The notes below the pieces were generated by a model. The model had not been told where the DNA came from and ran no database searches. It saw nothing but the letters and a program-made list of their open reading frames with translations. A stretch of 64,000 nucleotides of DNA, taken from the NCBI RefSeq assembly GCF_014356525.2, contig NC_052511.1:16415942-16479941 (forward strand). The letters are read 5' to 3'. Source of the DNA: Nilaparvata lugens (Eukaryota; Arthropoda; Insecta; Hemiptera; Delphacidae). Below, in pieces: positions 33,195 through 44,451 of this stretch. A program made the translations under genes and the position numbers. Position 1 is the first letter of the stretch, and each line of letters starts with the position of its first letter.

Positions 33195-33620
33195 CACTTA
33201 CTCTATTTTCCCTTTTCTCTCTTTCACCCCTTGGTCACTCACTCTACTTTCTCTCTCACTCCTCTCGTTCGATCACTCTACTTTCTCTCTCCCTCCCCTC
33301 GTTCGATCACTCTACTTCCTCAATCACAACACTCATCCTCTCTGTCACTCTACTTTCTCTCTTCCACCCCTTGTTCACTTACTCTAACTTCCACTCTCTC
33401 TTCCGTCGTTCGCAAACTCTACTTCCTCTCTCCCTTCCCTAGCTTATTCACTGTACTTTCTCACTCCCTCCTCTCGTATGCTCACTCTATAGTTTCTCTC
33501 TTCCATCCCACGTCACCCACTTTACTCTCTCTCTCTTTTACCTCTCGTTCGCTCAATCTACTTTTTCTCTTCCAACCCTCGTCACTTACTCTACTTTCTC
33601 TCTTCCACTCTCTCTTTCAT
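33195..33620 (+). repeat. Pyrimidine minisatellite, about 35-bp units
   Basis: About twelve degenerate units contain CACTCTACTTTCTCTCT followed by CC-rich text and CTCGTTCGAT or variants. Unit spacing is close to 35 bp. Several overlapping plus frames stay open only because the strand lacks purines. Confidence 0.8.
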
Positions 33621-34160
33621 TTTTTTACATCTCCTTCTTATCCTACTTCATCAGTTTCACATCTTCAGCTCCCATCCTCTTTATTATATCCTCTTTATTT
33701 TACCCTTTTATTTATTATATCCTTTATATTATTTCCTCTTTATTGGTCTCTCTATTATTTCACCTCATTTTACTTTATTCCTCCTATTTTTTGAATTACA
33801 ATCTTCTGTTTCTCTGTTTCTTCATCATACATCAAACCCTACTCATCCTGAACCCCTTCTTCTTCTCACTTCTCCTCCTTCTCCTTCACTCATTACTCTT
33901 CCTCATTCGCATTCAACTGCTTCCTCATCTTCTCTTGATCTATTCTTCTTTCTCTAGGCCTACCTTTTTTAAAAAGAAGAAAAATTTGAATACTGATTTT
34001 CCTTTCTTTTCTCCCTCCTCCTCCCTATCTCCTCCACCTCCTCCTCCTCCTCCTACCCCTTCCTCATTTCTTCTCTTTCACTCCTCCTCCCTCTCTCCTC
34101 TATTATTCTTCCACTCCTCCTCCCTCCCTTCTCCAATAGGCCTATTCTTTCCAAAGAATG
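33620..34160 (+). repeat. Pyrimidine-rich tract with (TCC)n
   Basis: The array grades into irregular C/T-rich sequence with a (TCC) run near 34030-34060 and CTCCTCCCTC clusters. The opposite strand is a long polypurine tract, which can form triplex DNA. Confidence 0.7.
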
Positions 34161-34394
34161 GACATTGATATATCCAAAGCTCCGCCAATTTATATGTAGA
34201 TGCATTACAATATTATCTTGTTTAGTTATTCAAAATTGATTTTTTTATATCATTGTACAGTTCAATAATTATTTTCTTAGTTTATGCTATGTAAATTCAT
34301 CTAAAACTTTGCTGTATTGTAAGCTATTGTATGAGTGTATAAGCCAGTATATATTGTTATCTACATAAATGAAGTACCCAATCAATCCTCTACT

Positions 34395-34505
34395 GCTTGT
34401 TGAATCAAAATTTAGTAGTGTATTGGAGTGTTAAGTGTAAGAGAGGGCCGACTGCGCCTCAACTTCACCCTCCTAGGTCAAAAATAAAGGCAGTCATTCC
34501 ATTCT
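34395..34505 (+). repeat. LINE-like 3' tail with TTCTA repeat
   Basis: GAGAGGGCCGACTGCGCCTC followed by AACTTCACCCTCCTAGGTC, then AATAAAGGCAGTCATTCC and (ATTCT) repeats. The GC-rich hairpin, polyadenylation-like AATAAA and pentamer tail mark a truncated LINE 3' end on the plus strand. Confidence 0.55.
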
Positions 34506-34509
34506 ATTC

Positions 34510-35270
34510 TATTGTATTCCTCCTCCTTTCCTTTTCCTTCTCCTCCTCCTCCACCTCCTCCTCCTCATCGTGCTTCTCTTCCCCTTCTTCTTTTTCTCTT
34601 CTTCTTATTATTTTTTTCCGCTCCCTCTTCCCACACCGTTTGCTACTTTTCTTCAGCAAATTTATTCATTTTCTGGTTTCATTCTTTCTCCCACCATACT
34701 TCTGCGTCTATTCTCCTTCTCTTCATCAGTAGTCTTGTAACTTATAAGTACTCCTCACTCCTTTTTTACTTCTTTCTCCTTATTTTGTTTTCTACCTTGC
34801 TGCCCCTGTATTCTACTGAGTTGCAGACCTCGAGATCTCTCTCATCTCTCTCACACGGTATTCTTCTTCCCATTCTACTGTATTTCCGGTTCCCTTCCGC
34901 TTCCAATCATTCTTACCAACGAAATAGTTCACTTCTCAATCTTCTAACTTCAAGAATATGATATATAGACTTACATACTCTCTATGGAATTGCAATCAAG
35001 TGTTATAATACGGTTTTCAGTCTACAAACATTTTCTGCAAAATTTTGATTCTAGACCAAGTTAGTTTATCAATTAATTATAGAATAATATAAATAATTGA
35101 AATATCAATAATTTATATTATAATATAATTAATTGATGTATTTCATATTGCATGGACAATAATTTTTCCTTATCAATGGTGAAGAGTTGTGCAGGTTTAT
35201 CTTTATTCTTGCCTTAGAAAATTCAATTTCATGCAATCATAGGTTAGTTAATCAATAAAAACCAACATAT
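34510..35270. other. Pyrimidine-rich then AT-rich non-coding DNA
   Basis: C/T-rich sequence continues to about 34900 with (TCC) clusters near 34530-34560, then turns AT-rich. The open plus frames 34397-34732 and 34512-34961 are composition artefacts. Confidence 0.5.
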
Positions 35271-35589
35271 TTTATATATATTTCCTATTGCTAGACTTGT
35301 AACAGCTCATACTACTAGCATCTAAACCCTTTGGAGGGAGATTCCACTTTGCAGAAGCAGGGTTCAGGTTTTCAATGGTCTCTAATCCTTTAACAACCCT
35401 TCTCAGGATATAGCCCGTCCTCTTCTCTTCAATCCACCCTCTGATGCACTCTCCCCTTCTAGTATTGTTCCTAATCCACCCTTCACTCTGAGAGGTGTAC
35501 CTCAATGGTGAGTCAAAGCTGTTGAGGCCATTCTATATTTAGCACACACTATCAAGTTATTGTTTCAAAGCTAGTAACTTAATTAAAAA

Positions 35590-35645
35590 AAATGAAGATA
35601 CTAATTCAATTCAGTTCAAATCTCTTTATTTTTATAACATACGCA
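35590..35645 (-). repeat. LINE-like 3' tail remnant
   Basis: On the minus strand AATAAAGAGATTTGAACTGA is followed by ATTGAATT. The short tandem tail (TGAA-type) after AATAAA is a LINE/SINE 3' signature. Only the end is present. Confidence 0.35.
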
Positions 35646-35807
35646 TATCGAATCTAAACACATATATTTTGTAAATTTTACATTTATTTACCTACTCTAG
35701 TACATGGGTTTCCCATAGTTGAGTAGTTTAATTTCCAATAGATTTGAATTCTATATTTCTTTATAGACCTATTGAATTATATTTAAGATATTTTGTACTT
35801 TTTATGT

Positions 35808-37769
35808 TGTCACGTTATTTTTTATATTTAAATAACGATTAGCCTCCTGCTTGGCATCAGTCGGTAGAGCATGAAATATTCCAGCAATCATAAAAATCAG
35901 GTCATGGTTTTTTATAGGATACAGTCTCGTAAAAATCTTTATAGGCCCAGATTATGAGCTTCCACAATAATTCTGATAATTCATAAAAAAATATATTTAT
36001 AATACTTATCCTATAGTATTGAGGAATTAAAATAAATCGCACACCATAAGCAATTTGATACATATATTAACAAATATTGCAAAAAATATATAGAGCGATA
36101 AAAAATATATAATATAAAAATAGAACAATAATCGAAATCAATAAAATATCACAGGCTAAATACTATTCTCTAAATTCTATAGCACGAAACTTTACCATGT
36201 GCTTTTATTTTATGATCATATGCATCCATTTGCATGTAGCTGCGATATCGGCTTGCTAATACTTGTCGACTTGGACAATTCCATTAAAAATAGATTTCTT
36301 AAAAATCAGCTTGATAAATTGACAACCAATAATCCAAATATATATATTAGATTCTATGGTACCTAATAGATTTCTTTGTAATGAATATATATTTTACCTC
36401 AGGGTGCGAGATTCGGCACCTGACGGAATAAATAGAGCAATTCATCTAGTGAATCAGAGCTACAACAAACTATCGCAAATTATATTGCAGAAATTAAAGA
36501 TCATATGAATATGTATTAACAGCCTAGATTTTATACTTCTTTGATTTATAGAACTTCTGATATGTGGATTTATTCGTTATTTTTCTAATAAAATACCTTT
36601 AATACTACATTTACTTGCGCAAGTATTTTTTACTGAATTCTTAATTTATGAGAAAACCCTTTCGACGAGCTAGCTTTGATTCTCATGTAATTTCGAAACA
36701 CTGAGGGCGCCCTATCACTATTTCAATATTTCTCACTCACGTGTCGAAATTTTCTTATGAGCTGCTGATGTCGATCCAACTCCTGGTGGTCCTGGACTAT
36801 TGTAGCCGGAGTCGTCTCTTCCAAGGGGTTACAAAATTGTTTAAAAATGAAAATGACTTTTGCTTTATAAGAGCATCACAAAGTCTTATAAAAAATTTAG
36901 TAATCCAATTTAACTTTAAATTATTACAAGATATAGCAAGGTATTACACTCTATAATTTTTAGTGACCTCATGGTGGCATTTGGCAGGCGAGTGTGGTTC
37001 TCCTCTCTCAATTTTACAATTCTCATTTCCGATTTCTAAATTTACATAAAATTTGAATATCCTAGTCCTCCGTCATTCAAGGTTCAAATAGACCATACTA
37101 AAATATTAAATTATTACTTATGTTGTATATTTAATAATTTCTTTGCCTTTGGGCCATATCCAAAACATAGATTATACAACTATTTTATACAAATTCTATT
37201 TATTTATAGAAATATATACAAATATTTTTGAATCAGCTCACTATTGCCACCTATCAATTGCCATTATGTGATTGGTGCATGCAAATTGTTACAGTATTCA
37301 TGCGCCTGGTAACCTCCTATTTCCTTAATACATTTAATTATTTTTATTGGGTTTTTTTAAATATGCTCTCTACATGCTAGTTAATTTTTTATATGTTATT
37401 ATTTGTTTCATGCATCATAATAATTAGCCACGTGAGACCTTTAGTTCCTCAACTTGCATACCGTTTTGCCACAATAAATTTCTGCCCAGGTGTTTGGTCA
37501 GATTCTACGTTGCATGGCTCGGTCGATCGTTAGGTCGCTGATCACTAAATGTTTATGCCTAACCTCAACCTTCAATATTTTATATAATATTATATATTAG
37601 CAAAAAATTATTCCAATTCCTCTTAGGCTGTTGTACAGTTTAGCCAGGACAATCTGATATTATCTAATCTTTGTTCTCTCTTTGGTGATTTTAGCCAATT
37701 ACTTCACTTAGACCTATAAATATTTCAGCTAGGCTTCTTATTTATCCATCCGAATTACAATATGTTACA
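35808..37769 (-). repeat. 3' LTR of the Gypsy element
   Basis: About 1,962 bp, nearly identical to 44452-46439. Differences are scattered substitutions plus absence of a TA expansion and an ATATATAG-rich insertion seen in the other LTR. It contains a tRNA-Lys-like stretch at about 35848-35925 on the plus strand. Confidence 0.95.
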
Positions 37770-38819
37770 CGCGCCCCTGGATTTGAATTCAAAATATTTG
37801 AGAATCACAATGTTTTTAATGAAAATCCATCCTTCAACATCATCGACATATTCCATACTTTGTCTACAAAATATACTCTCAAATTTTTATCATAGTTCGC
37901 AGATCTTATCTGCTGCGCCCCCCTTAGACCTCTATCAAATACAATAACAAATTCTCCTTATCAACACAAAAATATCATAAATATAATCTCCAAGACACAT
38001 TCCTCCTTCCCACACTTGTAACACAGTAATTTTAAATTTGCTGCTCGCAAGGCCGCCAACCTAACTACACACATTACACTTGATTCTCTTATAATAGATT
38101 TCTTTCAAACAATGACTTCGATGCACAAATTTTCTGGGGCTTATATTTTATTGTAATTCCTAGGTCTTAATATAAATAATTTTCCATATATCAGGTACAT
38201 TTCCCTTCTTTTGCAACATGGTTTTTTGGCTTTAGGTAACTAGCATTCAATTGAGATTTTTTTAGTGACAAACATGGCATAAACTATTGGTAATAAATTA
38301 TAAAACATATAAATAAATATATTAACATTGATAAATACAATAATAACAGTGATAAATAACATTTTTGGGGTATAATATTTTTCTTTTCATAATCATATGT
38401 TGAGCGCTACATACATTCAATCTAGATGGCTTTGTTTATCTACCAGTTCTGAATATCTGCTTTCTGATGTCATATACTCTGGCTTTGCGTTCGGCAGCAC
38501 AAAACTAACCTTATTCGTCACATTTTTCACATTTAAGGTAATTTACTTAATTTATTTTCTACTATCCCCGTTTGTGTCTTATTTTATATGGTGTAGATTA
38601 TTCAATTACATACTTAAAAATTATTCTTTTGCTTGTTGCAGGCTTCGAACAGTTGGAAGGAATAAAAACATTGGATTGTTGCCATGCAACCAAGATTAAA
38701 TTTATCATGATAGGTCAGTAATTCTTCTGATAATGACGTTTTCTCTTGATTACTTATCATATTTATTTCAAATTCTGTGATATGGTTTAATATTGGCTAC
38801 ATTTTCCCACCAAACAATG
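37770..38819 (-). other. Gypsy 3' non-coding region
   Basis: No env or other frame reads on the minus strand. The plus frame 38397-38699 has no known domain. Just before the 3' LTR the minus strand reads CCAGGGGCGCG, a poor polypurine tract. Confidence 0.5.
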
Positions 38820-39370
38820 TGCGTATTCTCATTCTCTTGTAACTGGACTGTGTTGTGATGCGATATGGCTACTATAGTGAATGGCCCTGAATAAATTAAA
38901 ATGAATTTATGGGTTACTTTCTCCAAAGCATTTGAAAATCTGTGGCTCTTTACTAAAACTTCATCTCCAATCTTATATGAAAATATTTTGTATGCTCAGT
39001 CGTGAAATCTCTTTCTACTACTTGCCTTTTGCTCTAGCTTCAATCTGACTAGATGATGGGTATTAGAATTTGTTGGCTTGTTTACCTCTGAGCTTTGGAA
39101 AATCAATTAATTAGGCTTTCCTACTTCATTTGTCCATCTTTCCGTTATGCATCAGGCCAAAACTTCTCCGGTCAATTTACCTATGGGAAATGGCATTGTA
39201 TATTTTGAAAAACACATGTAAGCACGAATATGTATTTCTTTCCATATTGTGCCATGGGTAATGGACCATATATATCCGCTGATATCAATACCTAATTGTG
39301 CACTAGGGAGAATGGGATTCATTTCGCCCCTGATATGGTATTGCGGGTATTTGGCTTTCTGGCATATATC
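38820..39370 (-). pseudogene. pol: Gypsy integrase core remnant and GPF module
   Basis: The first catalytic Asp lies in LGIDISGY; FSKYTMPFPI follows. A TGA interrupts at about 39156, and after GKPN the segment with the second Asp and the Glu of the DDE triad is missing, consistent with a deletion. The C-terminal part returns with KRFHD (then another TGA), YKIGDEVLVKSHRFSNALEK and YSGPFTIVAI, the GPF/Y module. The enzyme cannot be functional. Confidence 0.75.
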
Positions 39371-39706
39371 TCAAGCTTTCACTATTTTGGCCACTTTTTT
39401 ATGCATGCTTTTAAAATAACAGCTTTCTTTTAGTAGGTGGAGGGTCTTCATAGTTCCAAAATGTCCAATGCGTTCGTGAGCTTCTTTTATCAAATCTGTT
39501 CCCATATTAGTGGGGATTATTAGGCGCCAGTTGTAGGTATTTTTAGCCGGTCGGTGGAACATAAATCCTTTGTAGCGGGTGTACTGTCGCAGGTAATCGG
39601 GTGGTTCAGTAGCTCCTTCTTCCATCAATTTGCGGATCCGGGACAGTCTTGGGTCTTCGTATTGGGCGATGCGGATTTTTTCAGGGGTTAATACGGCAGT
39701 GTGAAT
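39371..39706 (-). pseudogene. pol: Gypsy integrase zinc-binding region
   Basis: After TGA 39709..39707 the frame continues into an H-H type zinc-binding domain (HERIGHFGTMKTLHLLKES). The first Cys of the expected C-x2-C pair is replaced by TGA at 39373..39371 and the second Cys follows in DICQKAKY. The domain is therefore broken at a zinc ligand. Confidence 0.8.
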
Positions 39707-40819
39707 TCATGGTTGGATATTGGGGGGATATGGTATGCTTTCTCCACTCTTTACGGCGAAACATCTCAGGTTGGTATCTTGACAATATGTAGCATCTATT
39801 TCTCTGGATAGAAAGTCGGTGGTCTGATTTTTCTTTCCTGGCAGATGGGTCAATTCGATATCATATTCTTGAAGTGCAAGAAACCATCTGGATAAGCGGT
39901 TGTGATTTAATTTGGCTGTTTTGAAAAATGTTAAGGCTTTGTGGTCAGTATTGATAAATATCTTGTTGCCGAGCAACAATGTCCGGTATTTAATACATAC
40001 TTCCACAATACTCAATAACTCTTTTTCGGTCACAGAATATCGACGTTGTGCTGAGTTGAGTGTCTTACTAAAAAATGCTAGCACTCCTTTCTCTCCTTGA
40101 TCGTCTCCTTGGAAAATCTCTGCGCCTATCGCATAATCTGAGGCATCAACATTCAAGAAAAAAGGTTTTTCCAGGTTAGGGTGTTTCAACACGATGGAAT
40201 TTACGGAAGCTTCTTTTAGTTGCTGGAATATGATCTCTTCCTTGTTAGTCCAATTCCAAGATTTGGTACTAGACAATACATGACTGAGTTGGGCAGTGTA
40301 GTGTGACATTTGTTTGTTGAAGTGGTGATAGAATTGTGAAAATCCAATAAACTTTTGCAACTGTTTACGGTTGGTTGGTGATGGAAATTGTCTGATAGCT
40401 ACTAATTTGTCCGGTTCCTGTGATATGGCAGTAGGTGTGATTATGTGTCCTAGATATTTTACTTCCCTCACAAAAAATTCACACTTCGATAGTTTGAGTT
40501 TCAGTCCGCAATTGATCAATCTATCAAATACTGTATCTAAATGCTGGCAATGTTCACATATATTCTGTGAGGCTATTAATCCATCATCCACGTATAATGT
40601 ACAGTAGTCTCTGATATCGTCTCCTAGCGCCTGTCTCAGACACCGTATAAATACAGCCATAGCATTTCGCAATCCAAATGCTAAACGAGTGAACCTGTAA
40701 TTGCGTCCATTAAACAGAAAGGATAAATAATCGCGCGATTCCGGTGCTACTTGGACTTGCCAATATCCTGTGCTCAAATCTACTGTTGAATATATGGTTT
40801 TGCCATGGAAAGTTTGCAT
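39707..40819 (-). pseudogene. pol: Gypsy reverse transcriptase catalytic core and RNase H
   Basis: Palm motifs are present: YSTVDLSTGYWQV with the first catalytic Asp, FGLRNA, and the catalytic box LYVDDGL. The RNase H domain follows with NVDASDYAIG (Asp), a conserved Glu in TEKELLSIVE and FINTDHKAL (Asp). All catalytic residues I can check are kept. The preceding TGA at 40849 and the following TGA at 39709 separate this piece from its neighbours in the same frame. It would have copied the element's RNA inside the particle. Confidence 0.93.
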
Positions 40820-40846
40820 AACTTGTTCAATTTGGTCTGGTCCTTC

Positions 40847-41812
40847 TCAGTCATCATCCAATATAAGGTTCAAGGCGCGGGCATCTAGACAAAGTCTTAC
40901 TGTTCCATCCTTTTTTGCTACACACACAATCGGCAAACTATAGGGTGCTGTGGATTCTTCTATAATTCCTAATTGTTCCATGCGAGAGATTTCTGCTATG
41001 GCGGCGGATCGATAAGTGAAAGGTATGGGGTATGATTTGCGGTAATACGTGTCGTATGGTTTAACATTGAGTGAACATTCGAAGTGAGTAGCTAGACCAG
41101 GTTGTTCGGAAAAAACATCTGCATTTTTACGGAATACTTGAATTATTTCCTGTCTAATGTCAGGGTGCCAATCGGTATGTTGATGGATTCTATTTATTAG
41201 TATCTCTAACAATTCTTCGGTACTAGAGTCTACTCCTAACCGTGTTTGGTTCTCCGTTGTTAGGCTTAATACCTCCATATACTCCATAGCATTTTCAATT
41301 CCGTGGATACCCCACCTCCTCGGCGCGCCTTCCATGTAGTGAGCGAAGTGTATCTCCGTAATTCCTTCAGTGCGTTTCTTCAGATCAAGTGGTACTATAA
41401 CTTCGTGTGATTTGGGTTCGGTAAAAGCATGGAATTTCAAGGTTTGGAAATTTAAACAGGCTTGGAAATGTTGGAGAAAATCTGTACCTATTATTATGTG
41501 CGGACCGGATACAGGTAATACAAGAAATGTATAAGCGAATCGTTGTTGTTGAAGGTTTATTTCCAGTAAACATTGGGTAGTTATATGTATTCGCCGTCCT
41601 GGACTGATACCTGATACATATACGTTGGTTAGCGGTAGAGTAGCTAATTTTGTTTTTTCTTTTAGACGTTGAAATATGTCTGTTTGTATGAGGCTACTTT
41701 GTGAACCACTATCTACTAATGCTTGAACCTTCATTCCATATATTTTGATATCAATATATGCCTGCATTTGGATATCGGGTAGCCTGCTTTCTTTCTCAGT
41801 TTCTTCTAACAA
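40847..41812 (-). pseudogene. pol: Gypsy protease and N-terminal reverse transcriptase
   Basis: The aspartic protease active site reads ALVDSGSQSSLI and a later IIIGTDFL matches the second conserved block. Downstream comes the N-terminal finger region of the reverse transcriptase (YPIPFTYRS, then PYSLPIVCVAKKDGTVRLC). The frame closes at TGA 40849..40847 where the family has a coding residue, and the catalytic part follows in the same frame. The frame is open upstream of 41812 as far as the TGA at 41921, so the nominal start is not a real start. Confidence 0.88.
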
Positions 41813-41920
41813 AGTTTCCGGTAAATCATTTCTGAATGTGGTGTATGACGTTGAAATATCTTGCTTTTCTTTGTTTGTTTCATTGGAGCTTGTGGGTGTT
41901 ATATCGGGGGTATCATATAG

Positions 41921-42322
41921 TCATGGTTTATTAGCTGTAGTTTTTTGTATATCTGGTGGCGGGTCATTGGGTGTTGGGTTCTGTGTTTTTTGTTGGTTTA
42001 ATCCTGTTGCATGCGCTAATGTATAATTTGTGCTTACTTGTTGAGGTGGCGGTTTGTAATTTCTGTTGTAATTATTCTGAGTGTAACCATTATTTGAGTT
42101 CAATCGATCACGGCCATCATAATAATTCCTGCGATTGCTCTGATGGGTGTAATGATTAGTTGTGCGATTTTGAAAATTTTTATTATTCCAGTTACTATTT
42201 TGTTTGTGCTCATAGCGGCGTTCAAATTGAGGGGCAGATCGGGAGCGATCATATGATACCGGTTCATAGTTTTGGCTGGTATACTGATTACTTTTTGAGT
42301 TATGTTGATTCTGTGTGTATAT
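41921..42322 (-). pseudogene. Gypsy nucleocapsid-like tail
   Basis: The frame continues after the gag stop as a low-complexity segment rich in Asn, Gln, Tyr and Arg, ending at TGA 41923..41921. The same frame resumes in the protease. RNA binding is inferred from the composition only. Confidence 0.55.
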
Positions 42323-43908
42323 TTAGTCTGATGGGTGGTTTGACATTGCCATCACTGACTGTATGCCATATAGATGATTTATTAGTTGTTTGCAATCAGT
42401 AATGGGTTGGGTGGCGAGTGCCATTCTAACTTGATACGGTAGCTTCTTTAGAATAATACTCGCTAATGCCGATTCGTTAATGGGCTCGCTCAGTTGAGAA
42501 TTTTTGAACTGTAGGGCAGTGACGAAAGTGGTACATGCACCGTCTAAGTTAGGGTTGAAATCGCATGATATGATATCCGCTAGCACGTCCAACTGTTTAC
42601 TTCTGCTCCAATACTGTTCCAGGAAGACAGCTATAAACTCATCCAATGATGTAAATTCATGGGCTCTACTCCGAAAGAACATCAGGGGTTCGCCAATTAA
42701 TAAACTAGTCAAACGAAGACGCCACATACTCCAAGAGGTAGGTGCAAGAGTTTGTACTAATTTTATCTGATCAATGAATGGTTGAGGTTGCAAATGGCGA
42801 TCAGTATTATCAAATTTACCCAGTCCTTGCAATATACTATGTGAATTGATGTTATCTGCTTGAATTCCTTGAGGTCGTTGTTGGATATAATTTTCTAATA
42901 CTGTTATTTTCTCCTGTGCCATCTGCCATTGACTATTATTTGTAATTTTATTAGCATTTACTTCTTGATCTAATTGAGTCAGAGTGGATTTTTGAATTAG
43001 TAGAGTTCCATTTAGAGCCTTACAGGTTTCTGTGTTCTGATTGATACTACCTTGCAGTTGGTTCATTTTTGTGGACATATTAATCTGTTTATTTTGTATA
43101 TCTTTAATACTGTTAATATTTTTATCAACTGTAGTTGTTAAATTTTGATTGGTGACGGTAATTTGTTTGTTGATTTCTTGATGGCAATCGGCCTTAATGC
43201 TAGTTGTTATATCCTGGATAGGTGTAGTGATTTGTGTGGTTAAGTTATCTATCCTTTCGTTTAGTTCACAGGTAACCTTATCCAACCTTTCCGATAATCC
43301 TGCCGTAACTTTATCCTGACTTTCCCTCTGTAGATTTATCATTGCTTTTAATTCTTCTCTATGATTCTCTACTTTACTCTCAATAGTATCTAACCGCCGT
43401 TCTACTGATTGTATGGCGTCTGCTGCCTCCTTCATGCCCTGTTCCACTGTTTGTTTATTTGCCTCTTTTATTGCCGAATTCTCTTTTTTAATTCCTGCAT
43501 CATGTTATCCATTGTGTTTTGTAACATAATATTGAACATACTGCTAGTTTGTTCCATTATTACCCTTTTAAATGGATCTAGCTCTGTGACTGAAAATATA
43601 CTTTGTTTGCTCAGATGTGACTCTGCCTCTGGAGATGCGGGTTCTGCAGGTTGCTCCTTGCCCCCTTCGAAGTTGATCTCTGCTATCCGTTGATTCAATG
43701 GTATGTCAGCGGCGTCGATTCGAGTGGATGATAGAGGTTGCAGACCTTGTGGATCGAAGACTATCGACCTGACACTTCCTGGTTCCCTTTCTCGTGGCGT
43801 ATTGGCATCTACCATGGTGGGGTTTGATGTGCTGGGAGTCGACAAAGTGGGATCTGTACAACCGACATACATATATGAAACTTTAGAGTTTGCGGGAGTG
43901 TGATTCAT
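42323..43908 (-). pseudogene. gag: Gypsy gag, frameshifted
   Basis: Gag would form the particle shell. The first ATG that looks sensible is at 43908 (MNHTPANSK). The first part ends at TAA 43470..43468 right after the A run in GAATTAAAAAAGAGA; the same predicted helix continues in the -1 frame, so the break is either a one-base change in the A run or a slip site of the A-AAA-AAG kind. The second part (about 43480-42323) is rich in charged coiled-coil heptads (ERRLDTIESKVENHREE), followed by a capsid-like domain with ALASIILKKLPYQVRMAL. A TAA at 42325..42323 stops it, but an Asn/Gln/Arg-rich tail typical of nucleocapsid continues in frame to 41921. No clear CCHC knuckle was seen. Confidence 0.8.
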
Positions 43909-43977
43909 TATGTCAATATGATAAATGCTAATTGAAAAAGTGATGAATAATATGCAAAAATGCTTAAAAAAAGACAC

Positions 43978-44451
43978 AAACCGGGACTTACAGTGAAACA
44001 GTTATGTGCAAAGTGTTTGGATACCCGAAATAAGGTATTTATACTTAAGTTTTTTATAATGCTCTAGCGCTCCAATATTGAATATTGATTCCTGACTAGT
44101 TTACAGACTGTGACTTATACTCCAACCGGCTTATACATAATATATTCATGACTAGAAAGTAATAGCAGTTTAGGCTCATAAAATATAATATCTCTTTCTA
44201 TAAAATATATTTTATACAATAACAATAATATAAAATTTTCTTTAAAACATATAATTTCTCTTTATTTGAAGCTATTGATTCCCCAAAAAGGAATACAAAA
44301 AATAACCCGCCTGTTTTCCTCAATATAAATATTGTTCTATTATCTACCCACAACAAATTTCAATATGACTGAACTTGTCTTTAATTATTATCCTCAATAT
44401 AGGTCTTGACTCAATTTCAATAACTATTTAATGAGTGTTGTTAACATGTTG
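43978..44451 (-). other. Gypsy 5' leader
   Basis: Untranslated leader between the 5' LTR and gag. On the minus strand it begins CAACATGTTAACAACACTC directly after the LTR; no TGG-beginning primer-binding site is seen at the junction. Confidence 0.6.

Noticed and set aside
33054..33794. 246-codon open frame
   Set aside because: It lies in a pyrimidine-rich minisatellite; three overlapping frames are open because the strand has few purines and hence few stop codons.
35272..35505. 77-codon minus frame beside the left LTR
   Set aside because: Composition is coding-like and it might be a transposon relic, but I recognise no motif and see no continuation in frame.
35848..35925. A functional tRNA gene
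   Set aside because: Only the D-arm and part of the anticodon arm match; the T-loop and acceptor stem are absent.
36741..36956. 71-codon frame repeated at 45409-45624
   Set aside because: It is duplicated only because it lies in the two LTRs; no known domain.
42160..42402. Plus-strand frames over the Gypsy gag-pol region
   Set aside because: They are antisense shadows; the minus strand shows protease, RT, RNase H and integrase motifs in order.
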